Shown: positions 11,141-21,064 of the stretch, piece after piece
How the letters are laid out: each line of letters begins with the position of its first letter
Position numbering within the stretch: the first letter of the stretch is position 1
DNA from: Blastomussa wellsi
Taxonomy: Eukaryota; Cnidaria; Anthozoa; Scleractinia; Plerogyridae
Assembly: GCA_947652115.1 (NCBI GenBank)
Contig: OX393565.1
Span: 9,792,697-9,856,696 of the forward strand
Length of the DNA stretch: 64,000 nucleotides
Direction of reading: 5' to 3'
Program-made: the position numbers and the translations under genes
The notes under the pieces: generated by a model
Told to the model about the DNA's origin: nothing
The model's database searches: none
What the model saw: only the letters and a program-made list of their open reading frames with translations

Positions 11141-11393
11141 AGCGTTAAACAAACTCATGTTTATCGAAATATCGGAGTACTGAAGTTAATCTCCGAAAAC
11201 GAAAGAATCATTTTTGATACTCTCCCGGACAAGATTTTGTTTGTGTACTACTTTGAAGTGCCACGTGGAAGAGGGATAATTTCCTACACAGCTGACCGTC
11301 AGTGTGATGACTACACTGATCAAAATGGGCTTATGTTTTGTCTCTTTTGGAATGAAACTAAATTCAAAGTCTTCACGCGTGGTAAGTTTTACT
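11141..11393 (+). CDS. Exon-like segment captured inside the Tc1-like element
   Basis: Between a TTCAG acceptor (ending 11140) and a GTAAGT donor (11394) lies an 84-codon stretch with no stop and clear protein composition: KLISENERIIFDTLPDKILF, then FEVPRGRGIISYTADRQCDD, then LFWNETKFKVFTR. It lacks an ATG of its own. It is unrelated to transposases as far as I can tell and replaces the region that should encode the second half of the DDE domain. The simplest reading is a host exon captured by the transposon (a Pack-type element). The source gene is not recognised. Confidence 0.45.
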
Positions 11394-11751
11394 TATAGTT
11401 CTCATTCTTTCTGTTCGTGACTGAACTCCAGTTCGGGGGTGCGTTGAAAACCTTTTGTATATCTTTCGCGAACGTTACATGATGGGTAGATTGAACAGAT
11501 CGTGTGAGGAAATTGTTGTGTCTGTTCAAAGGGAAATTTCGGGCACTGAATTAGTGAAACGATGCTTGTCATCGTGAAATTTCGTTTCGTACCGAAAGTT
11601 CGACGAAATAGCGTTCTTTGTTCCAGGGAAATTTCGCTCAAAAGGCCTTGAATTGTCACTCGAACTTTCGCGCGAACTTTCGTGGAAAGTGCGCTTGAAC
11701 AAAGAACGAAATTCGCGCATTTCGCTTGCGTTACTTTTGCACAATACTGTA

Positions 11752-12340
11752 TATTCCATTTATGTAAAATAAATGGTTATTAGAGAACACAATTGATGGG
11801 AAATAGATAAACCAATAATGGTCCAGTGTCATATACATTCATGGTTTTATAAATTACATCAATGTTTTAAGTTCCTTGAAAGAAAACATTGATGTTTCCA
11901 ATCTTACATTAATGGTTTTTAACTGAAGCTCTATCCCATTAATGGTTTAAATAATAAACCACTGATGGTTTTAGCCTTACACATTAATGGTTTAGGCTTA
12001 TGTTATATTCCATTAATGTCAAATAGCATAACATGAATGGTTATTGGCGTACGCATTGATGGGAAATAAATATACCAATAATGGTCCTATGTTATACACA
12101 TTCATGGTTTTTAAATCACAATAATGTTTTAAGTTCCTTAAAATCCCATAAATGGATTTCACTGTAAAACCATCCATGATTTTTCCCAGTCTTAATGTTA
12201 ATTGCTAAAAAACACTTAAATTCAAAAAACACATTAATGTTATTTCAGTAGAAAAATTTGAAATCGCTCTTTTTCCCATTAATGTGTTTTTTCTAAACAT
12301 GGGAATTAGCAAAAAAACCTGGATGTTTTTTTGAAATTTT
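11752..12340. repeat. AT-rich tandem repeat with TTAATGGT words, right part
   Basis: This continues the repeat at 9440-9922 beyond the Tc1-like insertion. TGATGGGAAATA at about 11793 and again at about 12058 defines a unit near 265 bp. The phrases CCAATAATGGTCC, CATTCATGGTTTT and AATGTTTTAAGTTCCTT recur in the same order in each unit. Its right edge abuts the broken LINE open frame at about 12341. Confidence 0.6.
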
Positions 12341-13402
12341 TTCCTGTGTAAGGAATTGCACTTGTTGAGTTTGATCATTCGGTGCGTAAATATTTAGCAA
12401 AACAAGTTTCTCGCCGTCTAACACTGCTTCGGAAAGGATATATGTACCATTCCTGTCGCATATAATTTGTTCGATGTTTACATCAATTTTTGGCTTGAAT
12501 AAAATCATTACCCCCCGACTGTGATTAGTGCCATGACTTCCAATCATTTTACCACCCCATTCTGCTTCCCACGATTTTAAGTTTTGCGCAGAAGAATATG
12601 TTTCTTGTAAAAATATTACATCCGATTTTTGCTGATGCAGCCATCGAAATATTTGACGTCGCTTAATCGTCTTGTTTAACCCTCGAACGTTCAGAGATAA
12701 AACATTGAAAACCATACGTACGTGTCAGATAACATAAAACGCAGTTTCCAGTCAACAGATTTCAATTGAGTCGGTAGGCATGTGAATTTAGGACTAGCAA
12801 GAGACAACTTAAAGCAATCGAGAAACAAACCAATACAAACTAATACCACATACAGCACTAAACATAAATACCTGCAGCAATTGCGGCGAATTCTCCTGTC
12901 TGAGATTCACGTAAGCTTCCTACTGCTCTACAGAGGCACTAAATAATTAACAAAATTAACTATTGTCCATGATTCGACCATAGAGTGTGAATTTTTTGGT
13001 TTCGGGTCCTCAGTAAACAACTTTGTCAATGATTAGCTTTTCGACGTTGAAGAAAGCCGTTTTGTGATCCCTCTTTGCCTTTTTCAGCACCGGGTAAAGC
13101 TCTTTTCTTATATCATCCACTTCTTTCGGGGAGTCATCAGCCACACCGAAACCTTTCCCTCTTGGCAGTTGCTTGATATGCGATTTGATTTGTTGCTTAT
13201 CTTTGAAGAAGGATACCTTGGCAATTATCGGTCTTGGGTGCTGATTTATTCTTTCCTCGCGTACTCGGGTTGGAATTCTGTGAACCCTCTCGAATTCAAT
13301 TTCATCAAGGTGCTTCAGAAAAATCCGTCCACGCCTTGGCTTGTGCAAGCTTCGCATTTGTGGAGATGATGCCAGTCTGTGGCAGTAATATTGTTTACAC
13401 AC
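12341..13402 (-). mobile_element. L1-type LINE fragment: ORF1 C-terminus plus ORF2 endonuclease start
   Basis: Minus strand. ORF1 part (13402-13010): the blocks IEFERVHRIPTR and RPIIAKVSFFKDKQQI resemble the RNA-binding C-terminal half of L1 ORF1p, though the start of the domain is out of frame. ORF2 begins at 12715 (MVFNVLSLNVRGLNKTIKRR) with apurinic endonuclease blocks: SLNVRGLN with the metal-site N, DVIFLQETYS with the catalytic E, and LVLLNIYAPND. It breaks off at 12341 after about 125 residues, before the central catalytic histidine and the reverse transcriptase. Losing the 3' end is unusual for a LINE and implies a later break or insertion. Confidence 0.7.
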
Positions 13403-13479
13403 AAATTGTTATCGATGGTGTGAAAACTGAGAACTTTTATTTTATCCACTGCGATTTAGTGACGTGAGCTGAACCTTTT

Positions 13480-13681
13480 TAATGGTAAGCGTTCAAGTGT
13501 TCTTGTGAGCTTTGACATAAAAGGCAAGCCTTATGAAAAAGTTTCATATCAGAGCGGGGTTCTGAGAGACACAAATAAAACCAAAGAAGTGCGAAGTTTA
13601 AACATCTCGGTAAAAGATGAAAAAGGTGAACTGTTTGACTTTCATGGGTTCCCAATTTATTTCCTTTTAGAAATAAATTAA
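13480..13681 (+). pseudogene. C-terminal fragment of a structural-protein-like gene
   Basis: An ATG-less frame ends at TAA (13679-13681). Its tail, ISVKDEKGELFDFHGFPIYF followed by LLEIN, matches a beta-rich ending that I recall from cnidarian proteins near Maverick/Polinton-like elements. It ends 12 bp before the start codon of the next gene on the same strand, as expected of a compact mobile unit. The N-terminal part is missing: the left edge meets the L1-type fragment. The viral-like origin is an inference from recalled sequence style and neighbours. Confidence 0.4.
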
Positions 13682-13693
13682 AATTATTATACC

Positions 13694-14263
13694 ATGTCTT
13701 CGTCAAATGTGTTACCAAGTGCACCGCCTTTTTTTCCAGAGCTTCCCATTGAAAGAACCCCAGAAAATTTCCGGCTAAGTGAGATAAGCAAAATTGAAAA
13801 AGAAATCTCCGATGAAGCCGAACATCGTAGACTTGCATTGAAAAAATACAAGAAAACCCGGAAAGTGATTCACTATTCCGCGGTCTCTCTCGGTGCTGTA
13901 TCTGTCTCCCTGTCGTCCGGAGCTGTAGCAACTTCTGTTACTGATGTCGGAATTGTGGTCGGAGCGCCTGTGGCCAGAATTGCAGCCCTTTAAGGTTTTG
14001 CTTCAACAGGCCTGTCAGTTGTGAACAGGAAGTTGGAAAGGAAAGTCAAAAAGCACACGAAAATTCAAGCTTTGGCTCAAGCAAAACACGACTCAATAAA
14101 AGGATATGTATCTCAAGCTCTCGATGACGGCAATGTTTCTGACGCTGAATTCAAACAAATAACATGTGAAATTCAAAAATATCGTGAAATTAAAGAAAAA
14201 CTGTGGGAAAACTTCACTGATAAACCGTCTGATTCTCCAGATATTGAAACGATAAAAAAATAG
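13694..14263 (+). pseudogene. Membrane/coiled-coil protein of a cnidarian multi-copy family, split by a stop
   Basis: Starts at ATG 13694 with a proline-rich leader (PSAPPFFPELP). A charged helix follows (SEISKIEKEISDEAEHRRLA), then two alanine/glycine/valine-rich hydrophobic segments (SAVSLGAVSVSLSSGAVA and IVVGAPVARIAAL). The C-terminus is lysine-rich and helical (LERKVKKHTKIQALAQAKHD, DGNVSDAEFKQIT). A TAA at 13991-13993 interrupts the hydrophobic region, and the same frame continues without loss to 14263, so one point change explains the break. Full length would be about 190 residues. The function is unknown; two membrane-spanning or membrane-inserting helices are likely. Confidence 0.5.
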
Positions 14264-14274
14264 ATTTGCCACGA

Positions 14275-14760
14275 GCTTCGGGAAGAGCTTCGGAAAAAAC
14301 TGACAGCATCCAACGCAAATTTGAACTAAACTTTGAATCGAAAAAAAAGAAAAATATATCTGAGTGTAATTAAAAAGTAGATAATGCGTGATGTTGTCAC
14401 GCGTGACGTTGTGTGATGTGACACGTGTGACATTGCGTGACAGGTCACATAAAGGGACAAAACCCTTCTCGGGGGGTGCTCGGTGGCTGTTTGTTGACTG
14501 GCCCGGCCAGGACTTTCGCGCCGCTGACAAGGCGGCTGTCAATTTCCATTTTACCTCTGGGAGCGAGGTTTGAAATCCCGCGGGGGGATTTCTGAGCACC
14601 CCCTGTTACCAGTAGGGCCCAGGCGGGCTCACCCTAGGGTAATGTCCCACTGGAAGGACTTCCCCTGTACCCGGTGACTCACCATCTGTACATACCGTTT
14701 AACAGGATTCAGAGAGTGGCCAACTCTCACCTCCCAAGGCATCATCAGAATTTGTGAGCT
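14275..14760. repeat. GTGAC-rich stretch and GC-rich dispersed repeat
   Basis: The segment 14390-14450 repeats GTGAC words (CACGCGTGACGTTGTG, CACGTGTGACATTGCGTG). From about 14470 to 14740 the sequence becomes unusually GC-rich for this window. GAGGTTTGAAATCCCGC (14561-14577) loosely resembles a tRNA-type B box. It may be a SINE or another short repeat. No gene. Confidence 0.3.
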
Positions 14761-15231
14761 AACTATACGATAAGACATCTCGTATATATATTGTCATCCG
14801 TGTGGTATTTCTTATCCTTTTGGTGCTCTTTCTCTGTCCTTTGCCAAATTTCGCATTATTTTGGTGCATACGCATGCGCTTTTTTGCTTTGAGATTATGT
14901 CTGCATAATTAGAGGTTGAGTGAATATACAAAACAAGTCAAAATGATCACGCTATTTCACATGATTTTCGTTATTTTTGTGGAATTTTCTTCGCCCATTT
15001 GGCAGAACGAGGTCAGACAGATAACTTATCAAGTTGTTGAGGCGGTACGTGAAGCAGAAAGAAAAAATAAACAGAATAAAATCGAGTTGCAATTTATCGT
15101 GCGCTCGATAAATCGAATTGATTTTGTTTCTTACCTTCAGGACTTCGTATTGATACACCAGCTTCTGTGTGTCAAAAGATACTTATTTCGAGTCTGCTGA
15201 GTGTAAATTTTTGTCGAATTTTGCTCATGTT
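14761..15231. other. No gene seen
   Basis: AT-rich sequence with overlapping short open frames in both strands and no protein-like composition. It lies between two convergently arranged remnants (13.5-14.3 kb plus strand, 15.2-15.8 kb minus strand). Confidence 0.3.
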
Positions 15232-15234
15232 TCA

Positions 15235-15369
15235 TTTTTCTTGGCCAAAATGGAATAGAATAACATTGACCACCATGTTTTCTTCACCAAATTCCCGTCC
15301 CAGAGCCCAGGGTTTGTACTCGTTGAGCCTGGTAAAGACTTCCGGTTTTCCGAGAATCACACTGCTGTT
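15235..15369 (-). pseudogene. Fragment of a protein-coding sequence, unknown
   Basis: In one minus-strand frame, blocks such as SSVILGKPEVFTRLNEYKPW and GEENMVVNVILFHFGQEK look like real protein. The frame differs from that of the adjacent gene (15794-15372), which ends just above. It may be a downstream gene of the same element. Product not recognised. Confidence 0.3.
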
Positions 15370-15371
15370 GA

Positions 15372-15794
15372 TCAAATGTAATTTTGAAATTTTAATTTGT
15401 TGTAGACGAATACAGCGTCTTCTAAGTCTTCGAAGTCTTCTTTGTCTTCGATATCGTACAAAGGATAGCCGAAAAAGTGTTTCTTTCCGTTTTTTAAACA
15501 CAGGCAACACAAATCATTTATCACGCAGGTATTACAATTTTTCCAAGCCATAATTTTGGTTATCTGTTTATTCTCTTCACAAAGTGGTGCCGATTCAATT
15601 TCGTGGTGAATTAAGTCAAAACCAAGAATCAATCTCTGCTTGATCATGAAGGTAAGATATTCTTTGTAAATTTTCTCACGAAGCTCGGCTGGGAGGTTTT
15701 GAATTGCCTCTGTAATCGAGCCGTCAAACGGCTTTCCCTCATGTTTTGCTTCGCTGCCGTAAAACATTTGCAGAAATTCGTTTGGTACAGCCAT
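15372..15794 (-). CDS. Small cysteine-containing protein of a cnidarian repeat family
   Basis: 140 residues from ATG at 15794. The N-terminal half has an F-box-like helical phrase (EAIQNLPAELREKIYKEYL). The middle has a possible metal site CNTCVINDLCCLC (C-x2-C-x5-C-x2-C), and the C-terminus is acidic (YDIEDKEDFEDLED). I recall close relatives repeated many times in coral and sea-anemone genomes, often beside mobile elements. Function unknown. The frame is intact. It converges on the fragments at 13.5-14.3 kb, and together they may be remains of one larger element. Confidence 0.5.
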   Translation of the reverse strand: MAVPNEFLQMFYGSEAKHEGKPFDGSITEAIQNLPAELREKIYKEYLTFMIKQRLILGFDLIHHEIESAPLCEENKQITKIMAWKNCNTCVINDLCCLCLKNGKKHFFGYPLYDIEDKEDFEDLEDAVFVYNKLKFQNYI

Positions 15795-15799
15795 GTTTT

Positions 15800-16839
15800 C
15801 GTATATACTTGTGCTGATATTTCTTCAAATGGAAATATAATTCTGCGACACAATATTAGAAGTGCATGCATTTCTTCAACAGGGAATATTATTTGTGGCT
15901 AACCGCTCGCTTGACTGGGTGACACGCTCTTTTGTTAATTATTTGCTTTCACACATTTTGAGTATGCAAATTTGGTAGCTGAAATTTGTTTGCTTTTTTC
16001 CGCTCTCGTAACTTGTGTTTGTGTTTTGTGATTCTGGGCACACACAAGCTACCAACCCGCTGCCACCCCCTGCCACCCCCCTTCCACCCCCTAGTCGAGG
16101 AGCATATGTACTCCCGTGGGCAATTCGTGAAGAAAGCAAGCCACTAAGCTAGTTGCGTTCAGGGGACTTAAAACAACAAGAAAAGTGATGTTGCCATCTT
16201 TGCAACCCGCACGGAGGTCTTTTAAGGGGTATTTTGAATAATGACGTCAAATGCCTAGCATGGAAACGAGGCTGTGGATAAAACTGTATCATATCTCTTA
16301 CAAACAGGGCTCAAATCTCCGCATATTATCAGGATGTGTTAAGTATGTAATAATGTATGACTTAATCTATTGTTTTCAGGTCACGTGATCACCGTGACAT
16401 GAAAACGAGGCTCCGAGTAGTTAATTTAAAGTTGACAAAGCCCGCAAAATCAAGAAGACCTTTTTCCAAAATCTGTTGCTTGTTTCCAGGGTATAAAACA
16501 AAAATATTCTTTAATTAGCAAGATAATTGAGCAATATCATCCATTTTTCTCGTTTTTATGATAACTTTTCTTGCATTAGAGCTTTATAGAAACCACAGGG
16601 AACCCATCCCTAAGAAGAACGTTTTTGGTTGCTGCGAAAAAAAGTAACTACATGTAATTCAAAGAACCTGTTCTATTTTTCTGATTGAAGTTTACCTGAT
16701 GTGAATACTAACACTTGATACAGGGTATAATAGACTCCTGTTTCAAAATTGTACAACAACTGTAAATTTCGAGCTACAGCTAGTAGTGGAGATAAGACGT
16801 TACTTCTGGTATTAACATTGGAAGCGGAATCTAAGTTCA
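15800..16839. other. No gene seen; C-rich low-complexity patch
   Basis: No convincing coding sequence. A short cytosine-rich stretch with repeated TGCCACCCCC words lies at about 16058-16092. The right part (16640-16839) probably contains the 3' UTR of the minus-strand gene ending at 16840. Confidence 0.3.
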
Positions 16840-19800
16840 CTAGTAATCTTCACTGTCGAAATCATTATCTGAATCAGATATGTATTCGTACTCGGCTTCA
16901 TCATCATGATCGTCATCGTTGTCATCATCGACGTCTTCAGGCATATTCTCGCAAGCTTCGCCCGTATCAGAACAGCCACAGAGATCTGTGCAGTTCATTT
17001 CAGCCTTCCTGCACTGGCAGCGCTTGGTGGTACACCTTTCCTTTACACATCTGCACTTCACAAGACGAATGATGGCCTCTGGTGCGGGGGGTAGTGTCGT
17101 CATGACGGGAATCCATGCCTTGTCCTCTTCTTTCCATTCCCAGCCGAAGTCCTTCGGTGATGGCAAGGCTGGATTGGGGATCCTGTCACTATTCCACACT
17201 AGTAACTGATAGTGGGCGCGAAGAATGGACTGATACAATGCAGCTAATGTCGGTGGAAGTTGTTCTGATTTTGCTTGCTTCTTTGTGAAGAGCCACCATC
17301 TCAACGCCTTGACTGTGGAGATGTTTGTCTTTGGAAGAAAGAACTGGCAGACAAGCTTTTCTACTGCTTTCTGGGATTGGCTGCTTGGCAGATCACTTGT
17401 CCCGAGTGTTGATAATGCGCAGATTACATCTTCACTGGCTTCATTGAAAACACTCCAGCACGTAGGTTTACCCTTGTTGGAGAATGAGCCAGTATTGTCC
17501 GCACCTGTCAAGGCATGGAAGGCCGGTAGTGCTGCCGTCTTTGAAGGGCCAAGAGCACGAACTATTGGCTGCAGCTTGATCTCGCGGTGGTTCTGACCTT
17601 TGCCAGTCACAAACACTGTATTCTGACAGAGATCGGGATATCGCCTCAAGGAGAGAATAAAAATATCTGTGTCTGGGGAATGTATCCTCATTTCTGTCGC
17701 TCCATTTTCTGTAGCATCTAGGGCATGCAGGAGGATCTTCGTGTCAGCTTCTTCATGGTCACTGTTCAGATACGACATATCTTTCTTGTTTCCCTTGCAT
17801 TCACAACCGTATGCTACCACCACCCGGGTTCCATTTTGCTCTGCATGCTCGAGGGTCTTCTGCGCGAGATATTCCGCCAGCTCATTCTTTGTATTAGCAT
17901 GGGAAAGCAGCTTCTTCCTCGTGACCTTGGCGATATGCATGGAAGACGTTATGCGGTAAAAAACTGAATGCTGGTTCCCCTGTCTCTTCCTGCGTGTAGC
18001 TTCCTTCAGGGATGACGGAAGATCGTATCGATCAAAGATGAGGCGGATCTCGTCACTGTCTCCATACTTCTCAAAGATGCGACATGTAAAGTGATCTGCT
18101 AGGTGCGAGCAGCTTTTAATCCACTCAGGCTTGTCAAGGGATTGTACTTCAGCCATTGCATCGATGACAGAGACTCTCATTCTTTCCCCCTGATGAGCAG
18201 CATCTTGACCTGCTGGCAGCTTCTCTAGTATGGGCATCAATGCACTTTTGGCTGGACAGTGCAGCATTTCTCCGTCTGTAGCAAACATAGATCTTGGAAC
18301 CACTGTAAATTCGTATGTTCCAACAGCTTCCTGGATGTCAATCTCGGGTCTGCTTTTGCATATGACCATCATGCACGCAAACAGGTTTCGGTCTTCTTGT
18401 AACTCCACTATTTGGCCGGCACTGGAAACTGTGATCTTCCCCATGGTTTTCCATGTCTGGAGCTTTCTTTTCTTCATTGGTGACCAAAGATTGATTTTTC
18501 CTGACTTGATTCGATCCTTAACAAATGACTGGAACAGTTCCTGGCCAATCTTTTTCTGCTCCAAGAGATCTTCCTTTACTTTGTTCGGCATTACCACCTT
18601 TGTCACAAGGTTGAAGAGATCGTTGCTCTGTTCAATGAAGGGATTTGTGAAATTCTCCACTGTTGTTACCAGCTTTTCAATATTTTTCTCTTCACGGGAA
18701 ATCACAGAAGCTGACAAGGTGTGATGATGGGTACCTTCCTTTGCCGAAGTGGTTCCAGCCATTTCTTTAGCATATTCGGCTAGACGGGCAAGCTCGGGAG
18801 CAATGAGAAAGAATTTAGTGTGGGCGTGTGGACTCAGGGTGATACCAACTAGCCCTCCTGAGACTTTCATTGAGCGATTTATTTGTTCTAGGGCATGGTC
18901 TGCACCCAAAGCACAAAATGGCACATCCGGGTTCTTGTTAACGACTCAATTACCTTGCAGGAACTCTTGATATATCTCAGGGTCTGACTCATTCAACATC
19001 TTCATTTCAGCAAGGTAAAGTGGAATCATTCTGGCGTAATTAAGACGGTCATGAGCAAAGAAGTATCTTGTAAACAACTCCAACGACGTAAGATGCAGCT
19101 GCCAGTGCCCTGTTCGGACTGTCCAGCTGCCTTTCGCATTCCTCAATTTCCTTAACCATCTGCGGATCTTGTTGAGATAAAAATGCTCTCTGGTATAGGA
19201 TAAATAGAGCCTGCAAGGTGGTCACATGAGCTTCTCCTCTCTTCACATGGTTGCTATCAAGGATTTGCTTCACCGTTCTAGGGCCATACAGATCAGACTC
19301 CGACCAACACAGATCGATACCACTGTTCTCAATGAAGGAACCAAGTGTTCTAAGCTGTGCCATGACCACGTGTAGCTTGCCAGGACGTAGAATAATATGA
19401 CTGACGTCGTTTCGTGCCATTTGAAGCTTCTTGGCAGGCTGGTACAAGCCCATATCCAGGGAAATGACAGTCTTGTTGCCAGGACCCATGACCTTTGTAG
19501 TGATTGCTTGAGCCTGCATCAAAATGGTCAGCATTGTGCTCCATTCGTGAGCAGGAGCTGCTAATAGTGGCGGAGACCCGATTCTTGCAACTGGTAGGAT
19601 TTCATGTACAAGAGAATTAAACCCAGACCAGACAGGTACAGGGGTGCGACCAAGAGGACCATTTTCACCTTCTGCGTGTGTTTCTCTCTCTCCAGCGGGA
19701 GCGCGGGTCATATTACGCCCCAGTAACCAAGCAAAGTCTTTGAGCATTGGAAGCTCGCCCTCTGTGTTAAAGCCAAACGAAGAGTATGTGGGACTTTCAG

Positions 19801-20644
19801 GCTTGGATGGGGGATTTGGGCATTCCAGCAATCTTGTCTCAGGAAGGTCTTTCAGGGAACGATCAATCTTTCCTGCATCTCCCAGCCTAAAAACATTGTA
19901 GAGAAATATAGAGTCGCTTCTTACGTATACTATACCACCACAAGTAGCCAATAGCATCATAAAACTCAGTAAGCTCGACAAAATTTTAGAAAGAGTTCCT
20001 GTGTCAGAATATAATATAACCAACCTGAGTTCTGGTGTTCCATCACCCGTGTCTTTCTTCTGGAAAATTGCCATTGCTGTTCCGTGCAGGGTTCTTTTTC
20101 CGTCGGGCGTATCTTCCGCGAAATCCACATTGTCGACTGCGAAGAAAACGCGACGTCCAGGAACCACATCCGGGGGAATAAATATGCCATCATTCCGGGC
20201 CATGCGTTGGAGAACATGTTTCTCGATTTGAGCTTCTGCTCTCAGAATACGGTTATACTCAACCGACATTCCAAATCCATGCAAAAAGTTTACTATCTCT
20301 TTGCTTCTTATAGCCTGGTGAATGGCCAAACCAATTGCGAGTTGCTGGGGCATTTCTCTCGCTGTTCGTAGTACATCGGACTTCACGTTTTTCACTTGAC
20401 GATCTGTTAATGTTGCTGAAATGGTATACTGAGCTAGGCTTGTGGCACGCTTGTGCACTTTGGAGACCTTGTCATCTGTATTAAATGCAAAATAACGTCT
20501 ATAAATTTTGTGCCTATATATTCTATTCACAGTTTTGAGAAAAGGAGGATTATAATTGTTATTTAAAGTAGTTTCTCTTCTAGTCGACCCCAGCGCTTGT
20601 TTTGCAACCAGGCTCTGTAATGGAGTCCGATGTTTATTAATCAA
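16840..20644 (-). pseudogene. Large PIN/FEN-like nuclease plus CXC-tail gene, broken
   Basis: The coding part probably begins at an acceptor just above 20475. Blocks in order: VFFAVDNVDFAEDTPDGKRT; an intron at 20024-19887; FNSLVHEILP; ADHALEQINRSMKVSGGLVG; SDEIRLIFDRYDLPSSLKEA; EEADTKILLHAL; IHSPDTDIFILSLRRYP; and FHALTGADNTGSF. The last three acidic blocks resemble the metal-binding motifs of PIN/FEN-type nucleases (EAD, DSD, GxD). The C-terminus has a cysteine-rich CXC-like run (CRCVKERCTTKRCQCRK, CTDLCGC) and an acidic end. Two lesions: a frameshift near 19140 and an in-frame TGA at 18946-18948, after which the same frame continues. A full product would exceed 1,200 residues. I recall this as a multi-copy family in cnidarians and lancelets. 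The nuclease role is inferred, not established. Confidence 0.6.
19887..20024 (-). other. 138-bp intron without stop codons
   Basis: Lies between CTCAG|GTTGGT and TTTTTAG|GCTGGG on the minus strand. Removing it joins TPELR to LGDAGKIDRS in frame. It is 46 codons long with no stop in the surrounding frame, so an open frame runs straight through. The donor lacks the usual A/G at position +3, so splicing may be weak and retention possible. Confidence 0.5.
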
Positions 20645-21064
20645 GCTATCACTTGAAACATTACAGCACTATATGTCACACATATGTTTTCAATTGAAAT
20701 TGAAATAAATAGTAGCAACCATGTTATGCACGAAAAGTCTTTTCACATATAGTAACCTGAACTCTCAGTTGAAATTTTGTTAAATAATGAACGATCTCTT
20801 ATGTGTTTAAATGATCTTAATTAACCTTGTTTTCTAATGGCAGCCTCGCTTTGAGGTACTGCCTAAATCTCTATATTATGCGACATGGCAACACATTTTT
20901 TAATTTATTTTTACTGGCAGAAACCCTTTTTTCATTCAGATGATTTTGTACAAAAAGATTGGGAGTTTTTCAACTTCTGGTTGAAGAAATAACACAATTT
21001 ATTGAGTATTAATTCATCCATTCATTATTTTCCTATTGATAAACCGATTTATTAATCCATTTAG
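20645..21064. other. Spacer between divergent genes
   Basis: AT-rich with no coding signal. It separates the minus-strand PIN/CXC gene from the plus-strand recombinase gene A1. The final TTTAG at 21060-21064 is the acceptor for the A1 zinc-finger exon. I could not find the small upstream exons seen in A2. Confidence 0.35.

Larger units (their letters stand above)
9925..11749 (+). mobile_element. Complete Tc1/mariner-like element with TA target duplication
   Basis: The ends are inverted copies: the left starts CAGTATTGTGCAAAAGTAAC at 9925 and the right ends with its reverse complement at 11749. About 28 bases match exactly; beyond that both arms carry looser GAAATTTCG-type words for some 200 bp. 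Each end abuts TA (9923-9924 and 11750-11751), the standard Tc1/mariner target duplication. CAGT...TGTGCAAAAGT is typical of Tc1-like termini. The length, 1,825 bp, is normal, but the interior is mosaic: a truncated transposase, then an unrelated exon-like segment. It cannot encode its own complete transposase. Confidence 0.85.

Noticed and set aside
14470..14600. tRNA-derived SINE on the plus strand
   Set aside because: The B-box-like word has an extra base and no convincing A box was found, so it is left as an unclassified GC-rich repeat.
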